Below are positions 43,771-52,818 of a stretch of DNA of 57,424 nt, in pieces. Within the stretch, counting starts at the first letter, position 1; each line of letters begins with the position of its first letter. Source of the DNA: Microbispora amethystogenes. GTDB lineage: Bacteria; Actinomycetota; Actinomycetes; Streptosporangiales; Streptosporangiaceae. The stretch spans positions 1-57,424 of the forward strand of contig NZ_BOOB01000005.1 of NCBI RefSeq assembly GCF_016863015.1. Reading direction: 5' to 3'. The translations under genes and the position numbers were made by a program. Under the pieces are notes generated by a model that ran no database searches, had not been told where the DNA came from, and saw nothing but the letters and a program-made list of their open reading frames with translations.

Positions 43771-44409
43771 TCAGACCAGGCGCCTGGCGGTGGCCCACCG
43801 CGAGAGCTCGTGCCGGTTGGAAAGCTGCAGCTTGCGCAGCACGCTCGACACGTGGGTCTCGACGGTCTTCACCGAGATGAACAGCTCCTTGGCGATCTCC
43901 TTGTACGCGTAGCCGCGCGCGATCAGCCGCAGCACCTCCCGCTCCCGCTGGGTGAGCGAGTCGAGCTCGGGGTCGATGGGCGGCGCCTCCGTCGAGGCGA
44001 ACGCGTCGAGCACGAACCCGGCGAGCCGCGGGGAGAACACCGCGTCGCCGTCCGACACCCGGACGATCGCGTCGGTCAGCTCGGCGCCGCTGATCGTCTT
44101 GGTCACGTAGCCCCGGGCGCCGCCCCGGATGACCCCGATCACGTCCTCGGCGGCGTCCGACACCGACAGCGCGAGGAAGCGCACCTGCGATCCCGAGCCG
44201 AGCACCCGCCGCAGCACCTCCTGGCCGCCGCCGCCCGGCATGTGCACGTCGAGCAGCACCACGTCGGGCTCCAGCTCGGCGATCGCCGAGACCGCCGACT
44301 CCACGTCCTCGGCCTCCCCGATCACCTGGATCGACGGGCCCAGCTCGGCCCGTACGCCGGACCGGAACAGCCGGTGGTCGTCGACGATCAGCACGCGTAC
44401 GGTCTTCAT
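43771..44409 (-). CDS. LuxR/NarL-family response regulator paired with the PspC kinase
   Basis: A 212-residue regulator: receiver with DD10-11, phospho-acceptor Asp54 (VVLLDVHMP) and Lys in YVTKTISGAEL; GerE-type HTH LTQREREVLRLIARGYAYKE and KTVETHVSSVLRKLQLSNRH. Its ATG overlaps the kinase stop by 4 bp (ATGA). It probably regulates envelope stress genes including the divergent PspC operon, perhaps through the 20-bp palindrome at 45628; that link is inferred. Confidence 0.92.
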   Translation of the reverse strand: MKTVRVLIVDDHRLFRSGVRAELGPSIQVIGEAEDVESAVSAIAELEPDVVLLDVHMPGGGGQEVLRRVLGSGSQVRFLALSVSDAAEDVIGVIRGGARGYVTKTISGAELTDAIVRVSDGDAVFSPRLAGFVLDAFASTEAPPIDPELDSLTQREREVLRLIARGYAYKEIAKELFISVKTVETHVSSVLRKLQLSNRHELSRWATARRLV

Positions 44410-45608
44410 GTGTCCCTCTTCATGGTCAGCATGACCTCGGTTCCGTCGCCGGGCTCGGTCCTGACCCGGGCGCTTCCGCCGTTGCGCTCCATCCTGCCGA
44501 TGATCGACTGGCGGATGCCCATCCGGTCATCGGGGACGTCGTCGAGCACGAAGCCCTTGCCCCGGTCCCGGACGAACACCGTAACCTCGTCGGGCTCGAC
44601 CTCGGCGTAGACGGAGACGACCGAAGCCCCACTGTATTTGCACGCGTTGACCATCGCCTGCCGGGCGGCGTGGAGCAGGGCCGCCAGGTTCTCGGACAGC
44701 TCGCAGTCGCCCACGCAGACGACCTCGATCTGCACGCCGTGGGCGTCCTCCTCCTCGGCCGCGACCCGGCGTACGGCGGCGGCGAGGGTCGCGTCGGCGT
44801 CCTGCTTGGGCTGGTAGAGCCAGTTGCGCAGCTCCCGCTCCTGCGACCGGGCGAGCCTGGCCACCTCGCGCGCGTCGTGGGCGTTGCGCTGGATGAGGGT
44901 CAGCGTGTGCAGCACCGAGTCGTGGACGTGGGCGGCCACCTCGGCCCGCTCCTCCTGCCTGATGCGCTCGGTGCGCTCCCGCTGGAGCTCCTTGACCAGC
45001 GAGGCGAGCCAGGGCGCGGCGATCATGAGCATGCCGCCGACGACCACCGCCGTGAACACCAGCCCGGTCCGCGCCTTGGCCAGCTCGCCGCTCGCGGCGA
45101 GGAAGCCGATCGCGCCCACGACGACGAGCAGCGCGCCGATGCCCGTGCGGACCCAGGTCGTGCTGACCTGCTTGACCGCTCCGGACATCCAGCGCTGCCG
45201 CCGGCCCGGGTCGGCCTGCTGCCACAGGATCAGCGCGCCGATGCCGCCCACGGCGATCGGCCAGGTGCCGAACCCGCCGCTGGACGCGCCCGTCAGCCAG
45301 GCGAAGGCCCCGAGCGTCAGCCACAGCACGCCGTACGCCGCGAGCTGACCCCACTCGCGGGCGGGCTCGTGGCCCTTCACCTCCTCCTTGGGGGTGAACA
45401 TCCACAGCGCGGCGTACGCCACGAGGCCCAGCCCGTCGACGACGGTGAGCAGCACGAAGGCGAGGCGCAGCACGACGGGGTCGAGGCGCAACTGGGCGGC
45501 GGCGCCCTGGGCGACGCCCGCGACCACCCGGCCCGACACGGGCCGGACCATCCGGGGGTACGCCGCGACGGCGTTAGGCATCTCAGACATCTCGGAAAGC
45601 ATCGTCAC
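44406..45608 (-). CDS. Sensor histidine kinase with N-terminal PspC domain
   Basis: A 400-residue kinase. Residues about 20-72 form a PspC domain (RVVAGVAQGAAAQLRLDPVV, YAALWMFTPKEE); three more membrane segments follow (LAAYGVLWLTLGAFAWL, GIGALLVVVGAIGFLAA, GLVFTAVVVGGMLMIAAPWL). The HisKA_3 box is RAEVAAHVHDSVLHTLTLIQ and the HATPase_c has ARQAMVNACKYSGASVV and FVRDRGKGF. PspC domains sense membrane stress. The start is uncertain: GTG at 45608 or ATGs at 45602, 45590 or 45581, none with a clear site. It is coupled to the regulator gene and divergent from a second PspC protein. Confidence 0.88.
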   Translation of the reverse strand: MTMLSEMSEMPNAVAAYPRMVRPVSGRVVAGVAQGAAAQLRLDPVVLRLAFVLLTVVDGLGLVAYAALWMFTPKEEVKGHEPAREWGQLAAYGVLWLTLGAFAWLTGASSGGFGTWPIAVGGIGALILWQQADPGRRQRWMSGAVKQVSTTWVRTGIGALLVVVGAIGFLAASGELAKARTGLVFTAVVVGGMLMIAAPWLASLVKELQRERTERIRQEERAEVAAHVHDSVLHTLTLIQRNAHDAREVARLARSQERELRNWLYQPKQDADATLAAAVRRVAAEEEDAHGVQIEVVCVGDCELSENLAALLHAARQAMVNACKYSGASVVSVYAEVEPDEVTVFVRDRGKGFVLDDVPDDRMGIRQSIIGRMERNGGSARVRTEPGDGTEVMLTMKRDT

Positions 45609-45627
45609 ACGTCACGGAGCATGCGCG

Positions 45628-45647
45628 CATCAGGGCATGCCCTGATG
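45628..45647. promoter_or_regulatory. Perfect 20-bp palindrome between the divergent PspC genes
   Basis: CATCAGGGCATGCCCTGATG is fully self-complementary. It lies 20 bp from the kinase start and 78 bp from the PspC protein start, in a position to control both directions. The paired response regulator (43771-44409) is the first candidate binder. Confidence 0.6.
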
Positions 45648-45724
45648 TGGCCCCTGGGGACTCGGGGACGGCTCAGGGGTTCCCCCGATGGCAGGGCCAC
45701 GGCCGGCACGGCCAGGATGGGACC

Positions 45725-47626
45725 ATGACCGAGGCGCCATCCGCTCCCACTTCCGACCCCGCCGGCCAGCCAGAACCCGAGAGGGTGCTGAGCCGCCACC
45801 GGGACGGACGCATGATCACGGGCGTGTGCGCGGGCCTCGGCAGGTACACGGGCATAGACCCGGTGCTCTTCCGGGTCGGCTTCGCGGTGCTGGTCCTCGC
45901 CTCCGGCATCGGCGTCATGCTGTACGTCGCGGCGTTCCTGCTGATGCGCCGCCCGGACGGCGGCCCCGGCCACCTGGAGCAGTGGACCCGGCGGATGTTC
46001 GACGCCGAGACCGTGCTCGCGTTGCTGGCGGCGGTCTTCGCGTTCGGGCTGATCATCAACGTGGCCTCGGGCGGCATCAACCGCGGCACGATCGTCGTCG
46101 GCACGCTGCTGGCCATCGTGCTGATGGCCGCCCACGCCCGGGGCGTCGACCTGCTCACCATGGCCAGGTCGATGCCGGAACGGGCGACCGGCCGGCGCGG
46201 CATGACCAGGTCCACTCCCGGGTTCGCGCCGTTCGCCCCCTTCGCGCAGCAGCCGTACGGGCCGGCGCCGCAGCCCGCCGAGACCACGGCGATGCCGGGA
46301 ACGTACGGCCCTCGGGCCCCTGGACGGGGGCCCGAGCCGTCCGTCCGCGGGAACGCGGACGACGTGACCCCCGAGGACACCACGCAGGACACCGAGAACG
46401 CCGCCGCCCGGCGGTTCGCGTCGGAGCCCACCCGGGAGAGGGTGTCCGAGCCCTTGACGGACATCGCCTCAGAGCCGGTGGCGGAACCCATGCGGGACAC
46501 CGTGGCGCAGCCCACGCGGGACATCGGGTCAGAGCCCGTGAGCGACGTGGACGCCGAGCACGGCGCGGGTTCTGTGGGGCGGGCCGACGGCGACCCGCCG
46601 ACTCGGGCCTTCGAGCCTCCGGCCGGGACGACCCCGCTGTCCATGCCTGACGCTCCGGGCTCCGGCGGCTCCGACGCGAGTGACGCCGGGCCACGCGACT
46701 CCGGGCCACTCGGCTCCGGCACGCGCGGGCCCGTACCGCCGCCTCGGGGCGCGGACGGGTACCGGCGGCTGTCGGACCTGGCCCGCGAGGCGCGGGCGAG
46801 CGCGCGGGGCGACCTCGGCTCACCCGGGCAGGCGCCGGGCCGCGCCGCCGGCCGGGGCTTCGGAAGCGGCCAGGGGTACGGCGCGGGCGAGCCCTTCGCC
46901 CCCCACGGTCCGTACACGAGGCGGGAGCCGTACCGGCCGCTCGGCACGCCCTACGCGGCGGACCCGTACGGGCCGCCCGTGGCCCCGCCGCCGCGGCCCA
47001 GGAAGCCCAAGCGTCCGAGGTCGTTCGTCAGCGGCCTCACCATATGCCTCGCCCTGATCGTTGGAGGGATCATGGTCACCATGCAGCGGACCGGCACCGG
47101 CACGGTCGGCCTCCCGGTCGTCGGCGGGGCGGTGCTCGTCACAATCGGCGCGGGCCTGCTCGTCGCCGCCTGGTTCGGGCGGGGCGGCGGCCTGGTCGCC
47201 GCCGGCACGATCGTGGCGCTCGTGCTGGTGGGAAGCACGACGGTCAACGGCATCCCCCGCAAGGTCGGCAGTTTCGTCTGGCATCCCGTCACCGCCGTCC
47301 AGTCGCCCGGCACCTACGAACTGGGCGTCGGCGATGGCAAGCTCGACCTGAGCGACATTCCGCTGAAGTCCGGCGCCCGGCTGAGGTTCGACGCCTCGGT
47401 GTCGCTGGGCCAGCTCGCGGTGATCGTCCCGCCCACCGCGCGGGTCGAGGTGTACGGCTTCACGAAGCTGGGCGAGGTGCGGATCGACCACCAGGTCGAG
47501 GACGGCACGAACGTGCGGTTCAACCGCGTCCTGGAGCCCGAGACACCCGGCAAGGGCGACGTGCCCACGATCGAACTGCACGTCAAGGCGGGCGTCGGTG
47601 ACGTGGAGGTGCGCCGTGCTGCCTGA
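45725..47626 (+). CDS. PspC-domain membrane protein with C-terminal toast-rack-like domain
   Basis: A 633-residue envelope protein. The PspC domain is at about 20-80 (MITGVCAGLGRYTGIDPVLF, MLYVAAFLLMRRPDGGPG); a further membrane segment follows near 100. A 300-residue disordered Pro/Ala/Glu-rich linker with SEP-type repeats precedes three membrane segments (FVSGLTICLALIVGGIMV, VVGGAVLVTIGAGLLVAAW, GGGLVAAGTIVALVLVG). The C-terminal 110 residues (GDGKLDLSDIPLKSGARLRF, VGDVEVRRAA) resemble the toast-rack/LiaF-like beta domain. Such PspC-toast-rack proteins act in membrane-stress signalling. ATG at 45725 has AGGA upstream. Coupled to the next small gene by an 11-bp overlap. Confidence 0.85.
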   Translation: MTEAPSAPTSDPAGQPEPERVLSRHRDGRMITGVCAGLGRYTGIDPVLFRVGFAVLVLASGIGVMLYVAAFLLMRRPDGGPGHLEQWTRRMFDAETVLALLAAVFAFGLIINVASGGINRGTIVVGTLLAIVLMAAHARGVDLLTMARSMPERATGRRGMTRSTPGFAPFAPFAQQPYGPAPQPAETTAMPGTYGPRAPGRGPEPSVRGNADDVTPEDTTQDTENAAARRFASEPTRERVSEPLTDIASEPVAEPMRDTVAQPTRDIGSEPVSDVDAEHGAGSVGRADGDPPTRAFEPPAGTTPLSMPDAPGSGGSDASDAGPRDSGPLGSGTRGPVPPPRGADGYRRLSDLAREARASARGDLGSPGQAPGRAAGRGFGSGQGYGAGEPFAPHGPYTRREPYRPLGTPYAADPYGPPVAPPPRPRKPKRPRSFVSGLTICLALIVGGIMVTMQRTGTGTVGLPVVGGAVLVTIGAGLLVAAWFGRGGGLVAAGTIVALVLVGSTTVNGIPRKVGSFVWHPVTAVQSPGTYELGVGDGKLDLSDIPLKSGARLRFDASVSLGQLAVIVPPTARVEVYGFTKLGEVRIDHQVEDGTNVRFNRVLEPETPGKGDVPTIELHVKAGVGDVEVRRAA

Positions 47627-47834
47627 CCCCCACACCGATTCTCGCGCCGAGCGTCCGCGCCGGGTCCACCGTACGAGCTGGATGTGCCTGCTCTCGGGCC
47701 TGCTGTTCATCGGCATGGGCATCCGCTACCTGACCGGGCCCGACCCCGACGCGGTCGTGATGGCTCCCCTGCTCGTCGGAGGGCTGGGGTTCGCGGCCTT
47801 CATCGCGATCCTCGCGAAGGCCATCCGCCGCTGA
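47616..47834 (+). CDS. 72-residue two-span membrane protein coupled to the PspC gene
   Basis: Hydrophobic segments MCLLSGLLFIGMGIRYLTG and VVMAPLLVGGLGFAAFIAIL, joined by a GPDPDA turn. GTG start 6 nt after GGAGG, overlapping the PspC gene 3' end by 11 bp, so it is translationally coupled. It is likely a small accessory of the PspC protein. No family recognised. Confidence 0.7.
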   Translation: MLPDPHTDSRAERPRRVHRTSWMCLLSGLLFIGMGIRYLTGPDPDAVVMAPLLVGGLGFAAFIAILAKAIRR

Positions 47835-47932
47835 CCCCCTCCTGCTGACCTCACCTCGTCGACCCCGGGCCGGACCTCCCGCCCGGGGTCGAGGTGTTTC
47901 ACGGCCGATTCGGGGATCCGCTCGCCAGAAGC

Positions 47933-47956
47933 ATACTCAGTATGCATACTGAGTAT
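47933..47956. promoter_or_regulatory. Perfect 24-bp palindrome abutting the PadR start codon
   Basis: ATACTCAGTATGCATACTGAGTAT-type sequence, fully self-complementary (two 12-bp halves), ending 2 bp before the ATG. ATAC/GTAT-rich dyads are typical PadR operators. No ribosome site lies between it and the ATG, so the transcript may be leaderless with the promoter overlapping the operator. Confidence 0.8.
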
Positions 47957-47958
47957 TC

Positions 47959-48501
47959 ATGTCCGTACGACACGGCCTGCTCGCCCTGCTGAGTCAGGGC
48001 CCGCGCTACGGCTACCAGCTCAAGACCGAGTTCGAGGCGTCCACCGCCGACACCTGCCCGCTCAACATCGGGCAGGTCTACACGACGCTGTCCCGCCTGG
48101 AGCGGGACGGCCTGGTGTCCCGCGCCGGTGAGGACGAGCAGGGCCGCGTCCGATACGCCATCACCCCCGACGGCAACGGCGAACTCGACCGGTGGTTCGC
48201 CAAACCCGTCGCCCGGGCCGACCGGCCCCGCGACGAACTCGTCGTCAAGCTCGCCATGGCCGCCACCACCCCCGGCGTGGACGTGGCGGCGGTCATCCAG
48301 GCGCAGCGGTCCTCGACGATGCGGACCCTGCAGGAGCTCACGCGGGCCAAGCGGGGCTTCGACGCGTCCGCCGAGGCCGCGCAGCGCCTGGTCCTCGATT
48401 CGATGATCTTCCAGGCCGAGGCCGAGCAGCGCTGGCTCGACCACTGCGAAGCCGTCCTCGGCAGCCCCTCCGACTCCAGCCCAGCCAAGGAGACCACGTG
48501 A
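47959..48501 (+). CDS. PadR-family transcriptional regulator
   Basis: A 180-residue regulator: winged helix SVRHGLLALLSQGPRYGYQL, TCPLNIGQVYTTLSRLERDG, GRVRYAITPDGNGELDRWF, and a C-terminal helical dimerisation domain (PadR type 2). It probably represses its own operon by binding the 24-bp palindrome immediately upstream, and so controls the coupled ABC transporter genes. The stop overlaps the ATPase gene start by 4 bp (GTGA). Likely inducers are drugs or peptides exported by the transporter, which is inference. Confidence 0.92.
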   Translation: MSVRHGLLALLSQGPRYGYQLKTEFEASTADTCPLNIGQVYTTLSRLERDGLVSRAGEDEQGRVRYAITPDGNGELDRWFAKPVARADRPRDELVVKLAMAATTPGVDVAAVIQAQRSSTMRTLQELTRAKRGFDASAEAAQRLVLDSMIFQAEAEQRWLDHCEAVLGSPSDSSPAKETT

Positions 48502-49298
48502 CCGAGCGTGAGCCGTCCGCGTCCCCAGCGGACCAGTTACCCCGCCCGGACGGCGAGCCGATCGTCCGCCTCGCGGGCGTCGTCCGCGTCCACGGCGAGG
48601 GGCCGAACGCCGTACCCGCCCTGCGGGGCGTCAGCCTCGACGTGCGGGCGGGCGAACTGGTCGCCGTCATGGGCCCGTCCGGGTCCGGCAAGTCCACCCT
48701 GCTCAACCTGGCGGGCGGGCTCGACCGGCCGACCGAGGGGTCCGTCCTCCTCGAAGGCCGCGAACTGCGCGATCTGCCGCCCAAGCGGCTCGCGGAACTG
48801 CGCCGCAGGAGTGCGGGCTATGTGTTCCAGGATCTCAACCTCATCCCGTCGCTGACGGTGGCCGAGAATGTCGCGCTGCCGCGCGAGCTGGACGGCGCGT
48901 CCACGGCGAAGGCCCGGCGTGCGGCCCTGCGGGTGCTGGAGGAGGTGGGCCTCGCGGACCTGGGCGACCGGTTCCCCGACGACCTGTCGGGCGGGCAGCG
49001 CCAGCGGGCCGCCATCGCCCGGGCGCTGGTCGGCGAGCGCCGCCTGATCCTCGCGGACGAGCCGACCGGGGCCCTCGACACGCGAGCGGGTGACGAGATC
49101 ATTCAGGTGCTCCGGCAGCGCGCCGACGCGGGGGCCGCCGTGCTGCTGGTCACCCACGAGCCGAGGTACGCCGCCTGGGCCGACCGTGTCGTCTTCCTCC
49201 GGGACGGCCGGATCACCGACTCCTCCGACTCCCCCGCCACTGAGGGCGCCGGCGGGACGGACGGCGCCGACGGCATGGGTGTGGTGAGCGCCCGATGA
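48498..49298 (+). CDS. MacB/LolD-type ABC transporter ATPase
   Basis: A 266-residue ATPase with Walker A GPSGSGKST, Q loop YVFQDLNLIPSLTVAENV, signature LSGGQRQRA, Walker B LILADEPTGALD and the switch His in LLVTHEPRY. The class partners with FtsX-like permeases for lipoprotein or peptide export or detachment. GTG with AAGGAG 5 nt upstream, overlapping the PadR stop. The ATPase stop overlaps the permease ATG by 4 bp. The C-terminus is an unusual Gly/Asp-rich tail of about 25 residues. Confidence 0.92.
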   Translation: MTEREPSASPADQLPRPDGEPIVRLAGVVRVHGEGPNAVPALRGVSLDVRAGELVAVMGPSGSGKSTLLNLAGGLDRPTEGSVLLEGRELRDLPPKRLAELRRRSAGYVFQDLNLIPSLTVAENVALPRELDGASTAKARRAALRVLEEVGLADLGDRFPDDLSGGQRQRAAIARALVGERRLILADEPTGALDTRAGDEIIQVLRQRADAGAAVLLVTHEPRYAAWADRVVFLRDGRITDSSDSPATEGAGGTDGADGMGVVSAR

Positions 49299-51919
49299 GA
49301 GGCCTGCGCGCCGCACTGCGGATCTCACGCCGCACCGCCTGGCGTTCGAAGGGGCGCAGCGCGCTGATCCTCGCGATGCTCGCGCTGCCCGTCGCCGTCA
49401 TCACCTTCACGCTGACCGCGTTCGCCACCCTGTACGACATGCCACCCAGTCAGTACCCCCTCGGCCGGGCCGACGCCGTGGTGCAGGGCGCCCGCGAGTG
49501 GAGCGGCCTCAGCCAGAACGCGTGGGGAGAGACCGATTCCCTGGAAGCCGGCACGAAGACGACGCCGTACGCCCAGGCGGAGATCGCCGGCCTCATCCCC
49601 GGCAGCCGCCTGATCCCGACATCGCAGCAGTTCCTCCGTTATCTTGCCCCGGGCGGGTACGAGATGGGATACGTCCGGCAGGTGGATCTGCGCGACCCGA
49701 TGTCCCAGGACACCTTCCGGCTCGTGCGGGGCAGGCTTCCCGCCGCTCCCGGCGAGGCCGTCGTCTCCACCCGGCTGGACGAGCAGATCAGGCCAGGCGT
49801 GACACTCCTGGCCACGGAGGAACGACGTCCGCTCCGGGTCGTCGGTGTCGCCTTGTTCGCCCCGGCGAGGCCCGAAATAGTCGTCTTCCCCGGCAGTCTG
49901 CCCGATTCCACGTTCGGGCCCGCCGATCCCCAGCAGGTGACCCACGGCTGGCTCGTGGACGCGCCGCGTCCGCTGTCGTGGCCGGACGTCCGCCGGCTCA
50001 ACGCGCGCGGTCTCGTGGTCAGGAGCCGGGCCGTCGTCGACAGCGCCTCGCGGGAGACGCGGTTCAACCTCAAGATCGACTCCTCCACGCTGCCGGCGCT
50101 CCCGTGGACGGGGATCGCGCTGCTGCAGGTCGTCCTCGCGGCCGGGCCCGCCTTCGCCGTCGGCCGGCGGCGCCGGGCCCGCGAGTTCGCGCTCGTCGCC
50201 GCCCAGGGCGGCTCCCCGGCGCAGCTGCGGCTGATCGCGCTGGCCGACGGCCTGCTCTTCGGCGTCGCCGGCGCCACGGCCGGAGCGGTGATCGGCGTCG
50301 CGGCGGTGCCGCTCGCGATGCCCGGCCTCGAACTGTGGGCGGAGACGCTGGTGGACTCGTTCACCGTCCCCTGGATTTCGGTCGCGCTGGTCGCGGCGCT
50401 CGGGGTCGCCGCCGGGGTGCTGGCCGCGCTCGCCCCCGCCGTCGGCGCGGGCCGTACGGACGCGGCGGCGGTGCTGTCCGGCAGGCGCGAGCGGCGCCGC
50501 GACCGCGCGGGCCGGCCACTGCTCGGAGCGGTGCTCGTCGTGGCGGGCCTCACAGCGACCGCGGTGAGCGCCCGGCACGGCATCCACTTGATCGCCGCCT
50601 CGGCGCTGCTCACCCAGCTCGGGCTGGTGGCCCTGGTGCCGGCCCTCGTCCGCGCCGTGGGCCGGGCCGCCGCCCGGCTCCCCCTGCCGCTCCGCTTCGC
50701 CGTCAGGGACGCCGTACGCAACAGGGGCCGTACGGTGCCCGCCGTCGCCGCGGTGATGACCACGGTCGTGGTGCTCACCGCGACAGGCGTGGCCTTGCGG
50801 GCCTCGGCCATCAGCCCCCTGCCGTTCCTGCGTGACCTGCCGCAGGGGCCGGTGGGATCACTCCAGATCTCGGCGGCCGACCTCACTCCGCAGCTGTGGG
50901 ACCGCGTCCGCGCCGCCGTGGTGCGTGAACTGCCGGCGGGCGTGCCGCTGGTGGAAGGACGGGCTCTCGCGACGAAGACCGGCGTGCCGCTCGGCGTGGC
51001 CCTGCCGAAGCCGGCCAAGTCGGAGAACCAGGGGGTCTTCTTCATGGAGGGCAGGAGCGGCGGGCTGCTGGCCGGAGACGAGAGCCTGCTGCGCTACGTG
51101 CTCGGCCGCGAGGACCCGGAGGCGGTCGCGGCGCTCCGTGCGGGCAAGGCCGTGGTGCTCAATCCCTCCGCCGTCCGGAAGGGCAGGATCAGAGCGGATG
51201 TGATGAGGCAGGACGCGCGGCCCCTGAACACGCCCGAGACGATCTCCCTGCCGGCCGTCGGGGTGCGGCCCACGGGGCAGGGCTGGGCGCGCGTGGTCGT
51301 CGCGCCCGAGGCGGCCGAGAAGACGGGTTACGTCACCGTCACCACCCTCCTCGCGGTGAACCCCGCGGACTACCGGATGTCGCAGGCGTCGGCGGACCGG
51401 ATCGCCGCGGCCGTGGAGGCGATCACGCCGCACGCGATGGTCAGGCTGGAGACGCCGCCCGGTCCCGTGGACGACTCGGTGGTCCTGCTCGTGCTCGCCG
51501 CGGCGGCGGCCGTGCTCGTGCTGGGGATGGCCTTCGTCGCGACCGCGCTGGCCGCCGCCGAGGCACGGCCCGACCTGGAGACGATGGCCGCGGTGGGGGC
51601 GGCTCCACGGACGAAGCGGGCCGTCGTCGCCGGCCAGGCCCTGGTGATCGCGCTGCTCGGGACCACCGCCGGAGTGCTCGCCGGTCTGCCGCCCGGCGCC
51701 GCCGCGACCCGGGTGCCGTCCGGGCTGTACCGGCCGATGATGATGGTGCGGCCCGATGGGGTGCCCGTGATCGTACACCCGCGGCCACCGGCGCTCCTGC
51801 TCACGATCCCGTGGCCGCTCATCGCCCTGCTCGTGGTCGGGCTGCCCCTGCTGGCCGCGCTCGGCGGCGCCGTGTTCACCCGCTCACGCCTGCCGCTCCC
51901 CCGGCGCAGGGTGACGTGA
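49295..51919 (+). CDS. FtsX-like ABC transporter permease, double-module
   Basis: An 874-residue permease with an N-terminal membrane anchor (LILAMLALPVAVITFTLTAF), a large extracytoplasmic domain at about 50-265, then two groups of FtsX-type membrane segments: ALPWTGIALLQVVLAAGPAF to GVAAGVLAALAPAVGA in the middle, TVPAVAAVMTTVVVLTATGV opening a second extracytoplasmic domain, and VVLLVLAAAAAVLVLGMAFV to LTIPWPLIALLVVGLPLLAA at the end. Motifs VAAQGGSPAQLRLI and MAAVGAAPRTKRAV are the coupling helices. Forms the transporter with the coupled ATPase; substrate unknown, but PadR control suggests antimicrobial efflux or sensing. Confidence 0.9.
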   Translation: MRGLRAALRISRRTAWRSKGRSALILAMLALPVAVITFTLTAFATLYDMPPSQYPLGRADAVVQGAREWSGLSQNAWGETDSLEAGTKTTPYAQAEIAGLIPGSRLIPTSQQFLRYLAPGGYEMGYVRQVDLRDPMSQDTFRLVRGRLPAAPGEAVVSTRLDEQIRPGVTLLATEERRPLRVVGVALFAPARPEIVVFPGSLPDSTFGPADPQQVTHGWLVDAPRPLSWPDVRRLNARGLVVRSRAVVDSASRETRFNLKIDSSTLPALPWTGIALLQVVLAAGPAFAVGRRRRAREFALVAAQGGSPAQLRLIALADGLLFGVAGATAGAVIGVAAVPLAMPGLELWAETLVDSFTVPWISVALVAALGVAAGVLAALAPAVGAGRTDAAAVLSGRRERRRDRAGRPLLGAVLVVAGLTATAVSARHGIHLIAASALLTQLGLVALVPALVRAVGRAAARLPLPLRFAVRDAVRNRGRTVPAVAAVMTTVVVLTATGVALRASAISPLPFLRDLPQGPVGSLQISAADLTPQLWDRVRAAVVRELPAGVPLVEGRALATKTGVPLGVALPKPAKSENQGVFFMEGRSGGLLAGDESLLRYVLGREDPEAVAALRAGKAVVLNPSAVRKGRIRADVMRQDARPLNTPETISLPAVGVRPTGQGWARVVVAPEAAEKTGYVTVTTLLAVNPADYRMSQASADRIAAAVEAITPHAMVRLETPPGPVDDSVVLLVLAAAAAVLVLGMAFVATALAAAEARPDLETMAAVGAAPRTKRAVVAGQALVIALLGTTAGVLAGLPPGAAATRVPSGLYRPMMMVRPDGVPVIVHPRPPALLLTIPWPLIALLVVGLPLLAALGGAVFTRSRLPLPRRRVT

Positions 51920-51931
51920 TCCGGCGCGCCG

Positions 51932-52786
51932 CTACGTGCGCGGTGCGTCGGGCGTGCCGGGGGTGAGGGCGTCGCGTACGGCGGTGAGGCAGCGTTCGAC
52001 GACGGGGCGCGGGGCGAAGGCGTAGGTGCCGTCGCCGAACAGCTCGAACGTCATGTGGCCGTCGTACCCCCGGCGCGCGAAGGCGGTGAGGTAGTCGGCG
52101 AGCGGCAGCTCGCCGTCGCCCCAGGCGAGGTGCCCCGCCGGGCGGCCGTCGATGAGGTGGACGTGGCGGACGCGGTCGCCGAGCGCGTCGAAGTAGTCGT
52201 CGACGCCCTCCCCCGCGACCGCCATGCCGACCGTGTCGAGCACGGCGCCGAGGTTCGGCGCGCCGACCTCGTCCAGCATGCGGGCGAGCGCGCGGGAGTC
52301 GTTGAGAAGGTTCGACTCCACCCGCTGCAGCGGTTCGAGCACGCACGTCACCCCGAACCCGGCGGCGTACGCCGCGATCTCGGCGAGCGCGTCGGCGGAC
52401 CGGCGCAGGCCGGTCTCCACCGGCTCGCCCTCGAAGCCGCGGCCGGGCGTCAGCAGCAGCAGTTCGGCGCCGAGTTCCGCGCACAGTTCGGCGGCGCGGC
52501 GGAACATCGCGATGCTCGCCGCGCGCAGCCGGGTGTCCGGCGAGGCGATGTTGACGGGATACATCACCTGCTCGGGCGTGAGGCAGCGCACCCGCAGGCC
52601 GCGCGAGGCGGCCCGGCGGCGTACGGCCCGGGCCTCGGCGTCGCTCACCCACGGCACGTGGAAGTGCGGGGCGACGCCCCACAGCTCCACCTCCTCGCGG
52701 CCGAGGCCGGCGGCGTCGTCGAGGAACCGGTCGAACGGCAGGTGCTGGTAGGAGAAGTTCGATCCGGTGATCCGCGGGAAGGACAT
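51932..52786 (-). CDS. Sugar phosphate isomerase/epimerase-like TIM-barrel protein
   Basis: A 284-residue AP endonuclease 2/xylose isomerase-like barrel. Candidate metal ligands are Glu in CVLEPLQRVESN, Asp and His in GAVLDTVGMA and VRHVHLIDGRPAGH, and Glu in HMTFELFGDG. In fructosamine loci the FrlC 3-epimerase has this fold and size (family knowledge); with an FrlB-like protein nearby, a similar role is plausible. ATG at 52786 has AGGAG 5 nt upstream; an upstream in-frame ATG at 52822 lacks one. It is the last gene of the SBP-permease-permease operon. Confidence 0.8.
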   Translation of the reverse strand: MSFPRITGSNFSYQHLPFDRFLDDAAGLGREEVELWGVAPHFHVPWVSDAEARAVRRRAASRGLRVRCLTPEQVMYPVNIASPDTRLRAASIAMFRRAAELCAELGAELLLLTPGRGFEGEPVETGLRRSADALAEIAAYAAGFGVTCVLEPLQRVESNLLNDSRALARMLDEVGAPNLGAVLDTVGMAVAGEGVDDYFDALGDRVRHVHLIDGRPAGHLAWGDGELPLADYLTAFARRGYDGHMTFELFGDGTYAFAPRPVVERCLTAVRDALTPGTPDAPRT

Positions 52787-52818
52787 CGGCGCTCCTGTCG
52801 CAGGGGAGGGGTGCGAGG

